A stretch of 64,000 bases of DNA from UBA11606 sp965243715. GTDB taxonomy: Bacteria; Actinomycetota; Acidimicrobiia; Acidimicrobiales; Aldehydirespiratoraceae. The position numbers and the translations under genes were made by a program. Shown piece after piece: positions 33,504 through 41,898 of this stretch (position 1 is its first letter; the number at the start of each line of letters is the position of its first letter). The stretch is from NCBI GenBank assembly GCA_965243715.1, contig CBDEVU010000006.1, forward strand, positions 62,001 to 126,000, written 5' to 3'. The notes under the pieces were generated by a model. The model worked only from the letters and a program-made list of their open reading frames with translations. It was not told where the DNA came from and made no database searches.

Positions 33504-34559
33504 GTGATTGATTGTCCCCGAATTCTCGTCTGCGGCTGGGCAGGAGCCGGAAACATCGGCGACGAGCTACTCACCGAGGAAATCGTGGCTCGCATTGTTG
33601 CCGCGGGCGGGCACCCTGTTGTTCGTACGCTCGATCAACACCGTACGGCGGAGCGCCACCCGGGGGTCGAAACTGTCGGGCGGGGTCTGCGATGGGCGCT
33701 CGCGGTCCGCAAAGTCGATGGGGTCTGTGTCGGCCCGGGGGGAATTATCCAGGACACCAGCAGCGTGTGGAGTTTGCCAGCCCACCTCTGGCCAGCGCTG
33801 GTCGCTCGTTGGTTACGCCGCCCGGTCGCCGGGATCGGCTTGGGTGCGGTTCCGCTACGTCGCCGGACTTCTCGATGGTTGTTGAGGCGAACCCTCAGTA
33901 GATCGGTCCTAATCGGTCGCGATCAATCCACCGTCGACGCGCTCTTCGCCGCCGGAGTTAGCGCCGATCTCAGTGTCGATCTTGCTCTCGGGCGTCAGTA
34001 CGAGGCCGGAAGCGAGCGAGGTGTCATGGTTGCCGCGGTCGGTCCCGGGCCAGGTACCGGCCGTTTTGTCAGCGGGCGCAGGCGAGCTTCGTCGGTCGAG
34101 GTTACTGCGGTTGAGGCAGTAGCGGACTTGGCTCAGAGGTCTGGATTGGCAGTACGTGCGGCGGCGTTTCGGGGTGAAAGCGACGTCGCTACTGCATGTG
34201 CGCTTGATTCGGACCCGATCGACGAACTGGACGCGGTTGTCGCGGTGGCCAGCGCGTCCCTTGTCGTTACCAACCGCTATCACGCGGCCGTGGTTGCGGT
34301 GGCGGCCGGTGTGCCGGTCGTGGTTGTCGGCGCTGAGCCAAAACTCGGCGCCTTAGTCGAGCAGGTCGCCGACGCTGACCGGGCCGTGGCGGTGGCCGAC
34401 TGGTCACAGCTCTCACACGCCACGCCGCCGCGGGGAGTCAATGACTCTTTGCCGTACGCGGATCTTGCGGTTGTCCAACAAGGCATTGAGGCGCTGGTAC
34501 GAGCAGCCGCTACCCGTTGCCTGGGAACCCGGTGGTCGAGCCGCCGTCGACCACGATGA
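33504..34559 (+). CDS. csaB: Polysaccharide pyruvyl transferase, CsaB-like
   Basis: 351 residues. The start I-L-V-C-G-W-A-G-A-G-N-I-G-D-E-L-L corresponds to the family signature G-Y-Y-G-x-x-N-x-G-D-E. A G-P-G-G-I-I-Q-D motif is near residue 78 and T-N-R-Y-H-A-A-V near 254, all typical of CsaB. CsaB adds pyruvate ketals to secondary wall polysaccharide, the ligand of SLH domains. It starts 137 nt from the divergent SLH protein gene, which supports this role. The last 20 residues are basic and unrelated. Confidence 0.86.
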   Translation: MIDCPRILVCGWAGAGNIGDELLTEEIVARIVAAGGHPVVRTLDQHRTAERHPGVETVGRGLRWALAVRKVDGVCVGPGGIIQDTSSVWSLPAHLWPALVARWLRRPVAGIGLGAVPLRRRTSRWLLRRTLSRSVLIGRDQSTVDALFAAGVSADLSVDLALGRQYEAGSERGVMVAAVGPGPGTGRFVSGRRRASSVEVTAVEAVADLAQRSGLAVRAAAFRGESDVATACALDSDPIDELDAVVAVASASLVVTNRYHAAVVAVAAGVPVVVVGAEPKLGALVEQVADADRAVAVADWSQLSHATPPRGVNDSLPYADLAVVQQGIEALVRAAATRCLGTRWSSRRRPR

Positions 34560-34600
34560 ACCTGTCGCGCCTGCGTGGCCGAATTCGCCGTCGTAGACGC

Positions 34601-35368
34601 TTAGTCGTGTGTGGTGAGGGTGTTGGCGCCGCCGCTTGACACGTGTTCGAGGTAGGCCGTAATTACGGTCTCAGGGTCGCCGAGTTCGACGAGGCGGCCG
34701 TGGTCGAGCCACCCGATGGTGTCGCAGAGTTCTTGCATAAGCGTCGCGCTGTGGCTCACAAGTACAATGGTCGTACCGCGCGATCGAAGCAGCTTCATGT
34801 GGTTCATACAGCGGCGTTGGAACTCTTCATCGCCGACCGCGATGACCTCATCGATCAGCAGAATCTCCGGGTCTACGTTGACGGCTACGGCAAAGCCGAG
34901 GCGTACATACATTCCGCTGGAATAGATTTTTACCGGTTCGTCGATGAACTCGCCGATGCCACTGAACTCGATGATGGAATCCATCGACTCCGCCATTTGT
35001 TTGCGGCTTAGGCCCAGCATGGCGCCGTTGAGAAAGACGTTCTCGCGCCCCGTGAGGTCAGGATGGAACCCGGAGCCTAGTTCGAGTAGGGCCGAAACTC
35101 GGCCGGTTACTTTGATGTCGCCGTGAGTTGCACGGTGGATGCCAGCCATAAGGCGTAGCAAGGTCGACTTGCCGCTGCCGTTGTGGCCGATGAGTCCAAA
35201 GAACGACCCGGGTTCGACGGTGAGGTTGATGTTGCGCAACACCCAGAAGTCGTCGATATCTCGGTTGTAGCCACGGCGAAGCATCGCCTCTTTGAGGCTG
35301 GACGGCCGGTTTCGTTCTAGGCGGAACCGCTTGGAAACTTGCTGAACGGAGATCTCACCGGTGGTCAC
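34601..35368 (-). CDS. wzt: Polysaccharide ABC exporter ATPase (Wzt/TagH-like)
   Basis: 255 residues. Walker A is G-H-N-G-S-G-K-S-T, Walker B I-L-L-I-D-E-V, and Y-S-S-G-M-Y-V-R-L-G-F-A-V-A is the signature region typical of O-antigen and teichoic-acid exporters. The GTG at 35368 overlaps the permease stop (GTGA). The C-terminal carbohydrate-binding domain of some Wzt proteins is absent, so export is probably not linked to terminal sugar recognition by this subunit. Confidence 0.92.
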   Translation of the reverse strand: MTTGEISVQQVSKRFRLERNRPSSLKEAMLRRGYNRDIDDFWVLRNINLTVEPGSFFGLIGHNGSGKSTLLRLMAGIHRATHGDIKVTGRVSALLELGSGFHPDLTGRENVFLNGAMLGLSRKQMAESMDSIIEFSGIGEFIDEPVKIYSSGMYVRLGFAVAVNVDPEILLIDEVIAVGDEEFQRRCMNHMKLLRSRGTTIVLVSHSATLMQELCDTIGWLDHGRLVELGDPETVITAYLEHVSSGGANTLTTHD

Positions 35369-36177
35369 GGTTCCTCGCTGATTTCCATGCTGCGGGCCCG
35401 AAAGTAGATCCATCCAGTGGTGAAGGATGCCACGGCCCAAGCGCTAGCGGCTAAGAGGCGGGAAAGATCGGGTGTATCAAGGAAGTAGACGCCGTCGCGG
35501 GCGATGCCGATGAACAAGGCTGGCGGATTCCATTCGACCAGCATCCGAGCGGGCAGGCCGTACACCCGTTCAGGAACGAGATCGGTCGTGAAGACGATCG
35601 GGACCAAGAAGAACGATACGTTCAGAAAAATCCCGATGAGGTACTGGATATCGCGGTATCGGGCGTTCATGACGGAGACAATGAATCCGATGCCAAGGCC
35701 GAACGCCATGGTGAGGATCAAGGCGACCAGCAAGAAGATAGCGGTCCAACTGAAGTTGCCGAGTATGACCATGATGACCAACAAGACGAGAGCTTCGAGG
35801 CCGGTCTGGACTGCGTTGGAAGCGGCGCCGCCGAGCAGGGCCGTCTCTGTGGGGAAATAGATCTTCTTACGGAGATCGCTGACGCTGGCCAGCCATCCCA
35901 TGCAGCCGTTCACCACCCCTGTGAATAAGCTCCAAGAAACAAGGCCGCAGAATAAGAAGAGACCGAAGTTCTCGGCGTGACCGTTTTCGGTTAGCGGAGC
36001 CCGTGCGCCGTAGACCGTACCGAAAATGAAGCTGTAAACGGCGACGGTGGTGAGTGGATTAGCGATCGACCAGAACCAGCCGAGAAGACTACGCTTGTAG
36101 CGCGCCTTCGACTCGCGGTGGGCGAAGTTGTAGATCAGATTGGTGCTCTTGCGTACGGCTGGGGAGAGACTCAACAT
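35365..36177 (-). CDS. wzm: Polysaccharide ABC exporter permease (Wzm/TagG-like)
   Basis: 270 residues of the ABC-2 transporter family with six hydrophobic helices. The amphipathic start (R-E-S-K-A-R-Y-K-R-S-L-L-G-W-F-W) is diagnostic for polysaccharide exporters. It exports undecaprenyl-linked glycan with Wzt, which follows with a four-base overlap. Confidence 0.92.
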   Translation of the reverse strand: MLSLSPAVRKSTNLIYNFAHRESKARYKRSLLGWFWSIANPLTTVAVYSFIFGTVYGARAPLTENGHAENFGLFLFCGLVSWSLFTGVVNGCMGWLASVSDLRKKIYFPTETALLGGAASNAVQTGLEALVLLVIMVILGNFSWTAIFLLVALILTMAFGLGIGFIVSVMNARYRDIQYLIGIFLNVSFFLVPIVFTTDLVPERVYGLPARMLVEWNPPALFIGIARDGVYFLDTPDLSRLLAASAWAVASFTTGWIYFRARSMEISEEP

Positions 36178-36266
36178 GGGATTGATCCGCGCCAGTGGAC
36201 GCAGTTACGATCCTAGCGGTCACATCCAACGGGTACACTGCCTTGATTGCCAAGAGCCGGACTTGA

Positions 36267-37226
36267 GTGTTCGTGGTCGTGGCCACGGTTATCGTTTTGG
36301 CGAATGGTCCGTTGTTCTTCTTGACCGCTTCCGATTGCTAGATAAGCGGATGCGAAGTCCCGCGGTATTACCACTGGCCGCGTCGATTGCCCTCGGCAGG
36401 TGGGCGACTTTGAGTACATGGTGGAGTTTGCAGCCCGGACTCACCTTGTGGCGTGGTCTTGTTTACACAGCGCTGCCTGCGGTTGCTTGGGTCATTGCCG
36501 ATCTAAGCGAGCGCGATTTTGTGCGCGCCCTAGCCATAGCTTCGGCAAGCATTGTGTCTATCAGTATGGTTGTAGTGATCGCCTGGCCTGGGGTTGCTTG
36601 GAAGTGGTAGCCGCACGGCTTGGCTTGCGGTGATCTTGGCGGCGGGGGTTGCGTCTATCAGTGCGGTAGTGGTCGCTCGCTACCGGGCCGCTCCGGAGCG
36701 ATCGATTACCGCTGCGGTGGTCGGATTGGTAGTTGTTAGCGCCGCGATAGTCGTTGCGGGGACGGCCGTGGTGTGGGATACCGTTACATTCGTGCAACGG
36801 CGCACGATCTGGCGCTTACTAGGCGCCCACATCGATGACCGTCCAATCCACGGATTCGGCTGGGAGTCGTTCTGGTATACACCGGAACTGCATACCGATG
36901 AGTTGCTGCAGCGGGGGAGCGCTCATGGCACGATTCCTGAGCTACTGCTCGGCGTGGGCGTGATCGGCCTACTGCTTTGGCTTATCGTTGTGGTCGTGGC
37001 CGTTGTCGGTGTTGGTCGCGCAATGTGGATTCGGCCAAGTGTTGAGACGTGGCTCTGGAGCGCGGTAGTCACGTTCTTACTAATCGAGAATGTTACCGAG
37101 AGCTTCGTACTGTGGTTTTCGTACAACTGGGTACTGCTTATCGCGGCTGCCTTGCGATTCGGGCCCCGATGGCCCCGTGGATGCGAGCCGCAAACGCTTT
37201 GCTCCACCGCCACGGCGATTTCGTAA
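36267..37226 (+). pseudogene. Decayed O-antigen ligase / Wzy-like gene
   Basis: Fragments of one membrane protein lie in shifting frames: a hydrophobic start from GTG 36267 (V-F-V-V-V-A-T-V-I-V-L-A), then from about 36350 a second frame (W-W-S-L-Q-P-G-L-T-L-W-R-G, typical of O-antigen ligases), then from 36594 a third segment with G-S-R-T-A-W-L-A-V and G-F-G-W-E-S-F-W. About 100 residues expected between the second and third segments, including the conserved G-x-x-x-N-x-x-G loop, are missing. Two frameshifts plus a deletion indicate a pseudogene. Its end overlaps the convergent glycosyltransferase by 89 nt. Confidence 0.7.
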
Positions 37227-38127
37227 GTGCGCTGAGTTCTGCCTCAATCTCAGCCACCTTGGCCTCATGTTGGCTGCCTCCGCCGGGAATGAAGTGGGCG
37301 CTCGCTAGGCGGCGACTGTCGCCCGCGGGGAGCACCACCGGTCGCTGAGCGAAGCGGTCGATGATGGCGGTGTGGGTATTCTCCCATGTGGCGACGGTTT
37401 CGGCCATATCGGAGTTGCTGGTGTCGAGGCGGCGATACAGCGAAGTACGTTCGGCGATTGAGTGAACGCCAGCATGCATCGCGACGCGTACTAGGAAGTC
37501 CCAGTCTTCGAGCACCGGTAGCTCTTCCGCGAAACGCAACGAGAAGTGTTCGAGGATTTGGGCGGGAACGGCGATCGAACAAATTGGCGTTTGGTTGTGG
37601 TTGAGATGGGCGAGGAGATCGAAGTAGGGAGCGAACGGCTCGTCGATGTGGCCGATGGGCCGTACGGGTTCGTTGGTGTTGTCGGTGGACCAGGGCTGCG
37701 AACCGGCTCGGGCGCGGATCATCTTGCCTGGGGCCTGTTCAATGGCGGCGGCGAACGACGACAACCAGTTGGGTTCGGTTAGGTCGTCGTCATCGAGGAA
37801 ACACACGTAATCACTTGTAACGAGATCAAGGGCTTTGTTCAGCGGCCGTGATCGGCCCCCTTCCTGTACATGGTGGGCGGTCGTGTCACTGAACGCGGTG
37901 ATCGCTGCCGCGACCGCGTTCATCTGGTCGATCTCGTCGTGGTGAACCATCACCAAGATTTGGTGCGGGGCATAATCTTGCGCGGTTAAACTCGTGAGCG
38001 CCTCGACAAGTGAGTTGGGTCGCTGTCCTTGGGTCCGGACAACCACCGTGAAACTCACCGGTGCAGCGGGTGACCACGGTGGTAATTGGCCAGCGAGGCC
38101 AAGGAAATCACCGACAGGAGTAGTCAT
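37138..38127 (-). CDS. Family 2 (GT-A) glycosyltransferase
   Basis: 329 residues. The GT-A start S-F-T-V-V-V-R-T-Q-G-Q-R and the metal-binding C-F-L-D-D-D-D-L are present, with an acceptor-side motif L-P-V-L-E-D-W-D-F-L-V-R. Sugar unknown. The start overlaps the preceding coiled-coil gene (ATGA), so it belongs to a three-gene minus-strand operon starting at 39856. Confidence 0.88.
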   Translation of the reverse strand: MTTPVGDFLGLAGQLPPWSPAAPVSFTVVVRTQGQRPNSLVEALTSLTAQDYAPHQILVMVHHDEIDQMNAVAAAITAFSDTTAHHVQEGGRSRPLNKALDLVTSDYVCFLDDDDLTEPNWLSSFAAAIEQAPGKMIRARAGSQPWSTDNTNEPVRPIGHIDEPFAPYFDLLAHLNHNQTPICSIAVPAQILEHFSLRFAEELPVLEDWDFLVRVAMHAGVHSIAERTSLYRRLDTSNSDMAETVATWENTHTAIIDRFAQRPVVLPAGDSRRLASAHFIPGGGSQHEAKVAEIEAELSALTKSPWRWSKAFAARIHGAIGARIARQPR

Positions 38128-38423
38128 GTAAGAGGGGGTCGGCGGCCAAATCGGCGTAACAGCGCGCGGCCGATACGGATTATGGGGTTGCGGCTGAGTT
38201 CGGCTCCGAGTCGCTGAATCGATGCGGCGAGGTCGGCGAGTTGGTAGCTCTGTTTGGAGAGAAGACCTTCGAGGATTTCTCGCTCGGCTCCTCTCGCTGC
38301 TCGGGCGTCTCGTAACCGTAGGATCTCCATACGAAGTGCCTCGATATCGTCACTGTCGATTGGATCGGAACTGTCGATTGGATCGGAACTGTCGGATAGC
38401 GGGATGGAGCCTAGGCTAGTCAC
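38124..38423 (-). CDS. Small coiled-coil protein between two glycosyltransferases
   Basis: 99 residues, no recognised family. The N-terminus carries a Ser-Asp-Pro-Ile-Asp repeat encoded by an 18-bp tandem DNA repeat, followed by a charged heptad-like helix from about 28 to 75 (E-A-L-R-M-E-I-L-R-L-R-D) and a basic tail. Four-base overlaps at both ends (GTGA, ATGA) tie it to the glycosyltransferases. It could organise them, but that is a guess. Confidence 0.65.
   Translation of the reverse strand: MTSLGSIPLSDSSDPIDSSDPIDSDDIEALRMEILRLRDARAARGAEREILEGLLSKQSYQLADLAASIQRLGAELSRNPIIRIGRALLRRFGRRPPLT
38353..38388. repeat. 18-bp tandem repeat, two full copies plus a partial third
   Basis: CTGTCGATTGGATCGGAA occurs at 38353-38370 and again at 38371-38388, followed by the start of a third copy. 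The period is a multiple of three, so copy changes would keep the frame of the small coiled-coil gene. Confidence 0.8.
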
Positions 38424-39856
38424 GACGGGGGCATACGTGACTGGATCTCGGGGCAGCGGGGAATTGTGCTAAACGCGGTGTCGCTTGGTGCCGGATGGCC
38501 TGCGTTGGCCGGTTGATCGCGTGGGCCGTTGGGCAGAAGGTGCGCTGGGTGATACCAAGGGTCTACGACAGTGCCCCAACGGCCGAGGAACCGACTCCAC
38601 TCCCACTCAGCTATGTCGAGCGATCGGCTTGCGCTTTCGTAATGGATGAGCCGAGCGGAGGGCTCGATCACAACACGAAATCCGCTCCGGTGTAGTTTGA
38701 GACAAAGGTCAACATCGTTGTAGCTACACGGTAGGTCGAGGTTCAGTCCGCCAACCTGAAGTAGATCTCGACGGCGAGCAAGTAAACACGCTCCGGTCAC
38801 CGCCACCGTGTCACGGGCGAGATCCATTCCATGAGCACTGAGTTCGGATTCGGAGAGACCTGTAAATGAGTGGCTGGGAACTGCATCATCGATGATTATT
38901 CCGACGTGCTGTACCGTACGATCTGGGTAAAGTAATAAGGCCCCTACTGCACCGACAGACGGATCGTTGAGGTGTCCGCTCATCTGGTGGAGCCAGGTGG
39001 TGTCGATATGTTTGATGTCGTCGTTGAGTAGGAGGACGTGCTCGGTCTGACAGGCGAGGAGGCCTAAGTTGATGGTCTCGGAGAAGTTCCATGGTCCGGG
39101 AGGCCTGCGGATCAGGCGACAGCGATCGAACTGCAACAGATCTGTGGGGTCACCTAGGTATTCGTTGCCAACCACTAGCACGATCTCCGTGTTGGCCTTC
39201 GTTGAGTTCACCGCGGTTATCGCTCGGTGAACCATCGGGGCGCCAGCGTGATCGAGCACCCCAGCGGTGGGAATGATTACCGTGGTAGGTGGCGGATTCT
39301 GTACGGGTTTCACGACATAGGTTCCCGCCCTCGGTCCAAAACCGGCCTCTGACCCCGGCATTTGAGCGGCGACGAAAGCACCGATTGCGGCATCAAGTTC
39401 TGCGGTTGAGCCAGGGGCTTTGGCCCGTCGAACAAGCGGGGCGGGAAGGTGCCACGGTGCCGCGGTAGGTTTGGTGACGGCTTGTATCCGGCCCGCGATT
39501 CCGTGTATTGGGGAATGTCCCCGACAGGCGAGTAGGTCGAGTTCATGGGGTTGGCTGATGACGGCGGCGGGCGACCATGCCGAGCGCGGCTGTGAGAGTC
39601 CAGCCACGATTGCATCAGCTATAAGCAGTTCTAGTCCGGGTTGCGAGTGGAACAGATGAAGCACGATCTCAACTGCTCGTTCGTGCAGTGAACTGTGCGC
39701 ATCGACTGAAATTGTCGCGGTGATGTCGTCTCGAGAGTCGTCGAGGGTCCAACGCGAGTTTGTCTGGCTCCGTAGCGACGCGCCAAGGGGCGTATCGTCG
39801 AAGGTTCCCTCGTTCAGGTGGCGCGAATCCTCAGTGGTGATGAGAGCTACGGGCAT
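38420..39856 (-). CDS. Family 2 glycosyltransferase with N-terminal extension
   Basis: 478 residues from ATG 39856. Residues 1-170 are an unrecognised extension. The GT-A domain begins at T-T-V-I-I-P-T-A-G-V and contains L-L-N-D-D-I (metal site) and Y-N-D-V-D-L-C-L-K, typical of rhamnosyl- or galactofuranosyl-type GT2 enzymes; the exact sugar is inference. The frame is open upstream to 40213, but that part is antisense to the methyltransferase gene and is rejected. Confidence 0.83.
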   Translation of the reverse strand: MPVALITTEDSRHLNEGTFDDTPLGASLRSQTNSRWTLDDSRDDITATISVDAHSSLHERAVEIVLHLFHSQPGLELLIADAIVAGLSQPRSAWSPAAVISQPHELDLLACRGHSPIHGIAGRIQAVTKPTAAPWHLPAPLVRRAKAPGSTAELDAAIGAFVAAQMPGSEAGFGPRAGTYVVKPVQNPPPTTVIIPTAGVLDHAGAPMVHRAITAVNSTKANTEIVLVVGNEYLGDPTDLLQFDRCRLIRRPPGPWNFSETINLGLLACQTEHVLLLNDDIKHIDTTWLHQMSGHLNDPSVGAVGALLLYPDRTVQHVGIIIDDAVPSHSFTGLSESELSAHGMDLARDTVAVTGACLLARRRDLLQVGGLNLDLPCSYNDVDLCLKLHRSGFRVVIEPSARLIHYESASRSLDIAEWEWSRFLGRWGTVVDPWYHPAHLLPNGPRDQPANAGHPAPSDTAFSTIPRCPEIQSRMPPS

Positions 39857-39861
39857 ATTAT
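39856..39861 (+). promoter_or_regulatory. -10 box (TATTAT) in a 12-nt divergent gap
   Basis: Seven nucleotides before ATG 39869. On the other strand TACCAT (39874-39869) could serve the gene starting at 39856. If both starts are right, each promoter lies partly inside the opposite gene's first codons. Confidence 0.35.
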
Positions 39862-39868
39862 TGGTCTG

Positions 39869-40843
39869 ATGGTAGCATTGCGCGCCGTGGATGAAACTCT
39901 CCCTCCGATGGTGCCGGTTGACGACCCTGTGGCCTATATCAACCAGGTTCGAGCTGAGATAGAGGCCGAAGCGGCGACTAGGCGACGGTTGGACTCGGAT
40001 CTGCAACGCCGTGAGCGGGAAATTGAGCGGGCCTGGATGGACGTAGCACCTCTTGGGGCGGCCGGTTCGCAAGGAGAACTGCTCCTCGATCGAGCCGATC
40101 GGTTGGCCATGATCGACGTTGATGCGCCGTTGGGTAAGCACCCCCGTGACCGCAAGGTGAAGGGTGCTATTCGCAAGGCCACTAGGTGGTACCTGCGGTA
40201 CGTCACCGACCAACTCAATGCTTTCAACAACCTAATGATCCGGCTCGTTCGTCGATTTGATGAACGACTATGCGAGTTGGAAGCAGAGGTGTCTCTTGGA
40301 TCCACTAAAGAACTGCTCGACGCCGTTCCGGAGCCTTCGCCGGCCGTGGCGGACGCAGTTTTAACCGTCACAGTAGGGAATGGGCGGACCGCAGTACTGT
40401 CGTGCGCGAGCGGCAATATCGCCCGTGCGTTGCATGAGGCTAAGCGACCGGTTTATGGCATTGACGGCGATGCGCTCGCTATCATGGGAGGGGTTCGTGA
40501 CGGTCTTGACCTCCGCGTGGGGGATCCAATGGGACACCTTCACGAACTCGACACCGACTCGCTGGCTTGTGTGGTCCTGTGTTCCGCGGTAGAGGATTTG
40601 TCCGTCTATCACAGCGTGCAGTTGATCGAGCAGGCTCTACGAGTAGTACGAAGCGGAGGGGCCATTCTCGTCGCGGTACGCGAACTTGCTGATCGAGACT
40701 TGGTGGAATCCGAACTACGGCGTGGTCGGGGGCTATCGGTGGCTACGTGGCGTCACTTACTTGACCGTGCGGGCACCTCAACGACAATGGTTGATACTGG
40801 TGATTCTTCGATCCGGTCACTGGTCGTTGCTCGCCTGTCGTGA
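39869..40843 (+). CDS. SAM-dependent methyltransferase-like protein
   Basis: 324 residues. A coiled-coil N-terminal part (residues 25-55, E-I-E-A-E-A-A-T-R-R-R-L) and a basic middle precede a methyltransferase-like Rossmann fold: L-S-C-A-S-G-N-I-A-R-A-L at about 190, G-I-D-G-D near 210 and an L-R-V-V-R-S-G-G-A-I-L-V strand near 270. The first glycine motif is weaker than usual. ATG 39908 is a possible later start. It begins an operon of four plus-strand genes with four-base overlaps. Confidence 0.72.
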   Translation: MVALRAVDETLPPMVPVDDPVAYINQVRAEIEAEAATRRRLDSDLQRREREIERAWMDVAPLGAAGSQGELLLDRADRLAMIDVDAPLGKHPRDRKVKGAIRKATRWYLRYVTDQLNAFNNLMIRLVRRFDERLCELEAEVSLGSTKELLDAVPEPSPAVADAVLTVTVGNGRTAVLSCASGNIARALHEAKRPVYGIDGDALAIMGGVRDGLDLRVGDPMGHLHELDTDSLACVVLCSAVEDLSVYHSVQLIEQALRVVRSGGAILVAVRELADRDLVESELRRGRGLSVATWRHLLDRAGTSTTMVDTGDSSIRSLVVARLS

Positions 40844-41898
40844 AAACCCGACGCGTTCATCATTTTACCGCAACGATGAGTATTCGCGATGCAGTGAGTC
40901 ACCACACGTTTGCGGTAGATGACCTATTACGGGAGATGGGCGTTGAGACAGCGCTGTTTGCGCAGTCGATTCACCCTGACCTCAAGGGCCGTGTTCTTGA
41001 CTTTCGGGATCACGCGGATCACGACCGGCCGGATCTATTGATCTATCAAGCATCGACTGGTTCCGCAGTCGCTGACTATTTACTGGATTGCCCCGAACCG
41101 CTAGTCCTCGATTATCACAATATCACTCCCGCGGAGATGTTCGACCCGTGGGATTCGTTTCGCGCGGCCGAGTTATCCTATGGCCGACGTCAACTTGGTC
41201 GTCTTGCTAAGCTTGCCATCCGCGGCTTAGCTGATAGTCGCTTCAACGCCGACGAACTCGTTACTCTCGGATTAACCGATGTTCGAGTCGTGCCAGTGAT
41301 CTTCGATCCTCCGGCCACCTGCGAACGCGACAACACGATTCTTGGTGACCCGCCCACGGTGCTGTTCGTTGGTCGGTTAGCTCCCAATAAGTGTCACGAG
41401 GCGCTCATCGCCGCGATAGCAGTCCTGCGTGATCGTATCCCCAATGCTCGACTGATTATCATCGGCGAGGCGTCATCAAAGCGGTACGAGACAGCGCTAC
41501 ACGAGCTAGCGGACAGAATATGTCCCGGCGGAGTGGAGTTTGCTGGTTCGGTCACCGAGTCCGCCATCTCCGACTGGTACCGGTTGGCTGATGTGTTTCT
41601 CTGCCTCAGCGAACACGAGGGTTTTTGTGTACCGCTGATCGAGGCCATGGCCGCTGGAGTCCCTGTAGTAGCGCTCCGTGCGACCGTTGTTCCGGAGACG
41701 GTTGGCGACGCCGCTCTATTGCTTTATTCTAAAGCCTCGGGCGATGTTGCCGGGGCACTGGAACGAGTCTTCAGCGACGTCCGTTTGCGTGTTGCGCTAG
41801 GTGAGGCTGGGCATGAACGAAGTGAGGCGTTTGGACCGTCGGTCAGTCGTCACATAATGCGACGCGAACTAGCTGACCTGCTGGAGTCGGTGTTATGA
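40840..41898 (+). CDS. Family 4 (GT-B) glycosyltransferase
   Basis: 352 residues. The nucleotide-sugar binding half has F-V-G-R-L-A-P-N-K-C-H-E and the E-x7-E signature S-E-H-E-G-F-C-V-P-L-I-E-A-M. It begins in a GTGA overlap with the methyltransferase gene. It closely resembles the next gene (same Y-H-N-I-T-P and P-W-D-S segments), so the two look like a tandem duplication. Confidence 0.9.
   Translation: MKTRRVHHFTATMSIRDAVSHHTFAVDDLLREMGVETALFAQSIHPDLKGRVLDFRDHADHDRPDLLIYQASTGSAVADYLLDCPEPLVLDYHNITPAEMFDPWDSFRAAELSYGRRQLGRLAKLAIRGLADSRFNADELVTLGLTDVRVVPVIFDPPATCERDNTILGDPPTVLFVGRLAPNKCHEALIAAIAVLRDRIPNARLIIIGEASSKRYETALHELADRICPGGVEFAGSVTESAISDWYRLADVFLCLSEHEGFCVPLIEAMAAGVPVVALRATVVPETVGDAALLLYSKASGDVAGALERVFSDVRLRVALGEAGHERSEAFGPSVSRHIMRRELADLLESVL

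Noticed and set aside
39857..40213. Longer N-terminus of the minus-strand GT2 gene
   Set aside because: It would be fully antisense to the methyltransferase-like gene and has no domain similarity.
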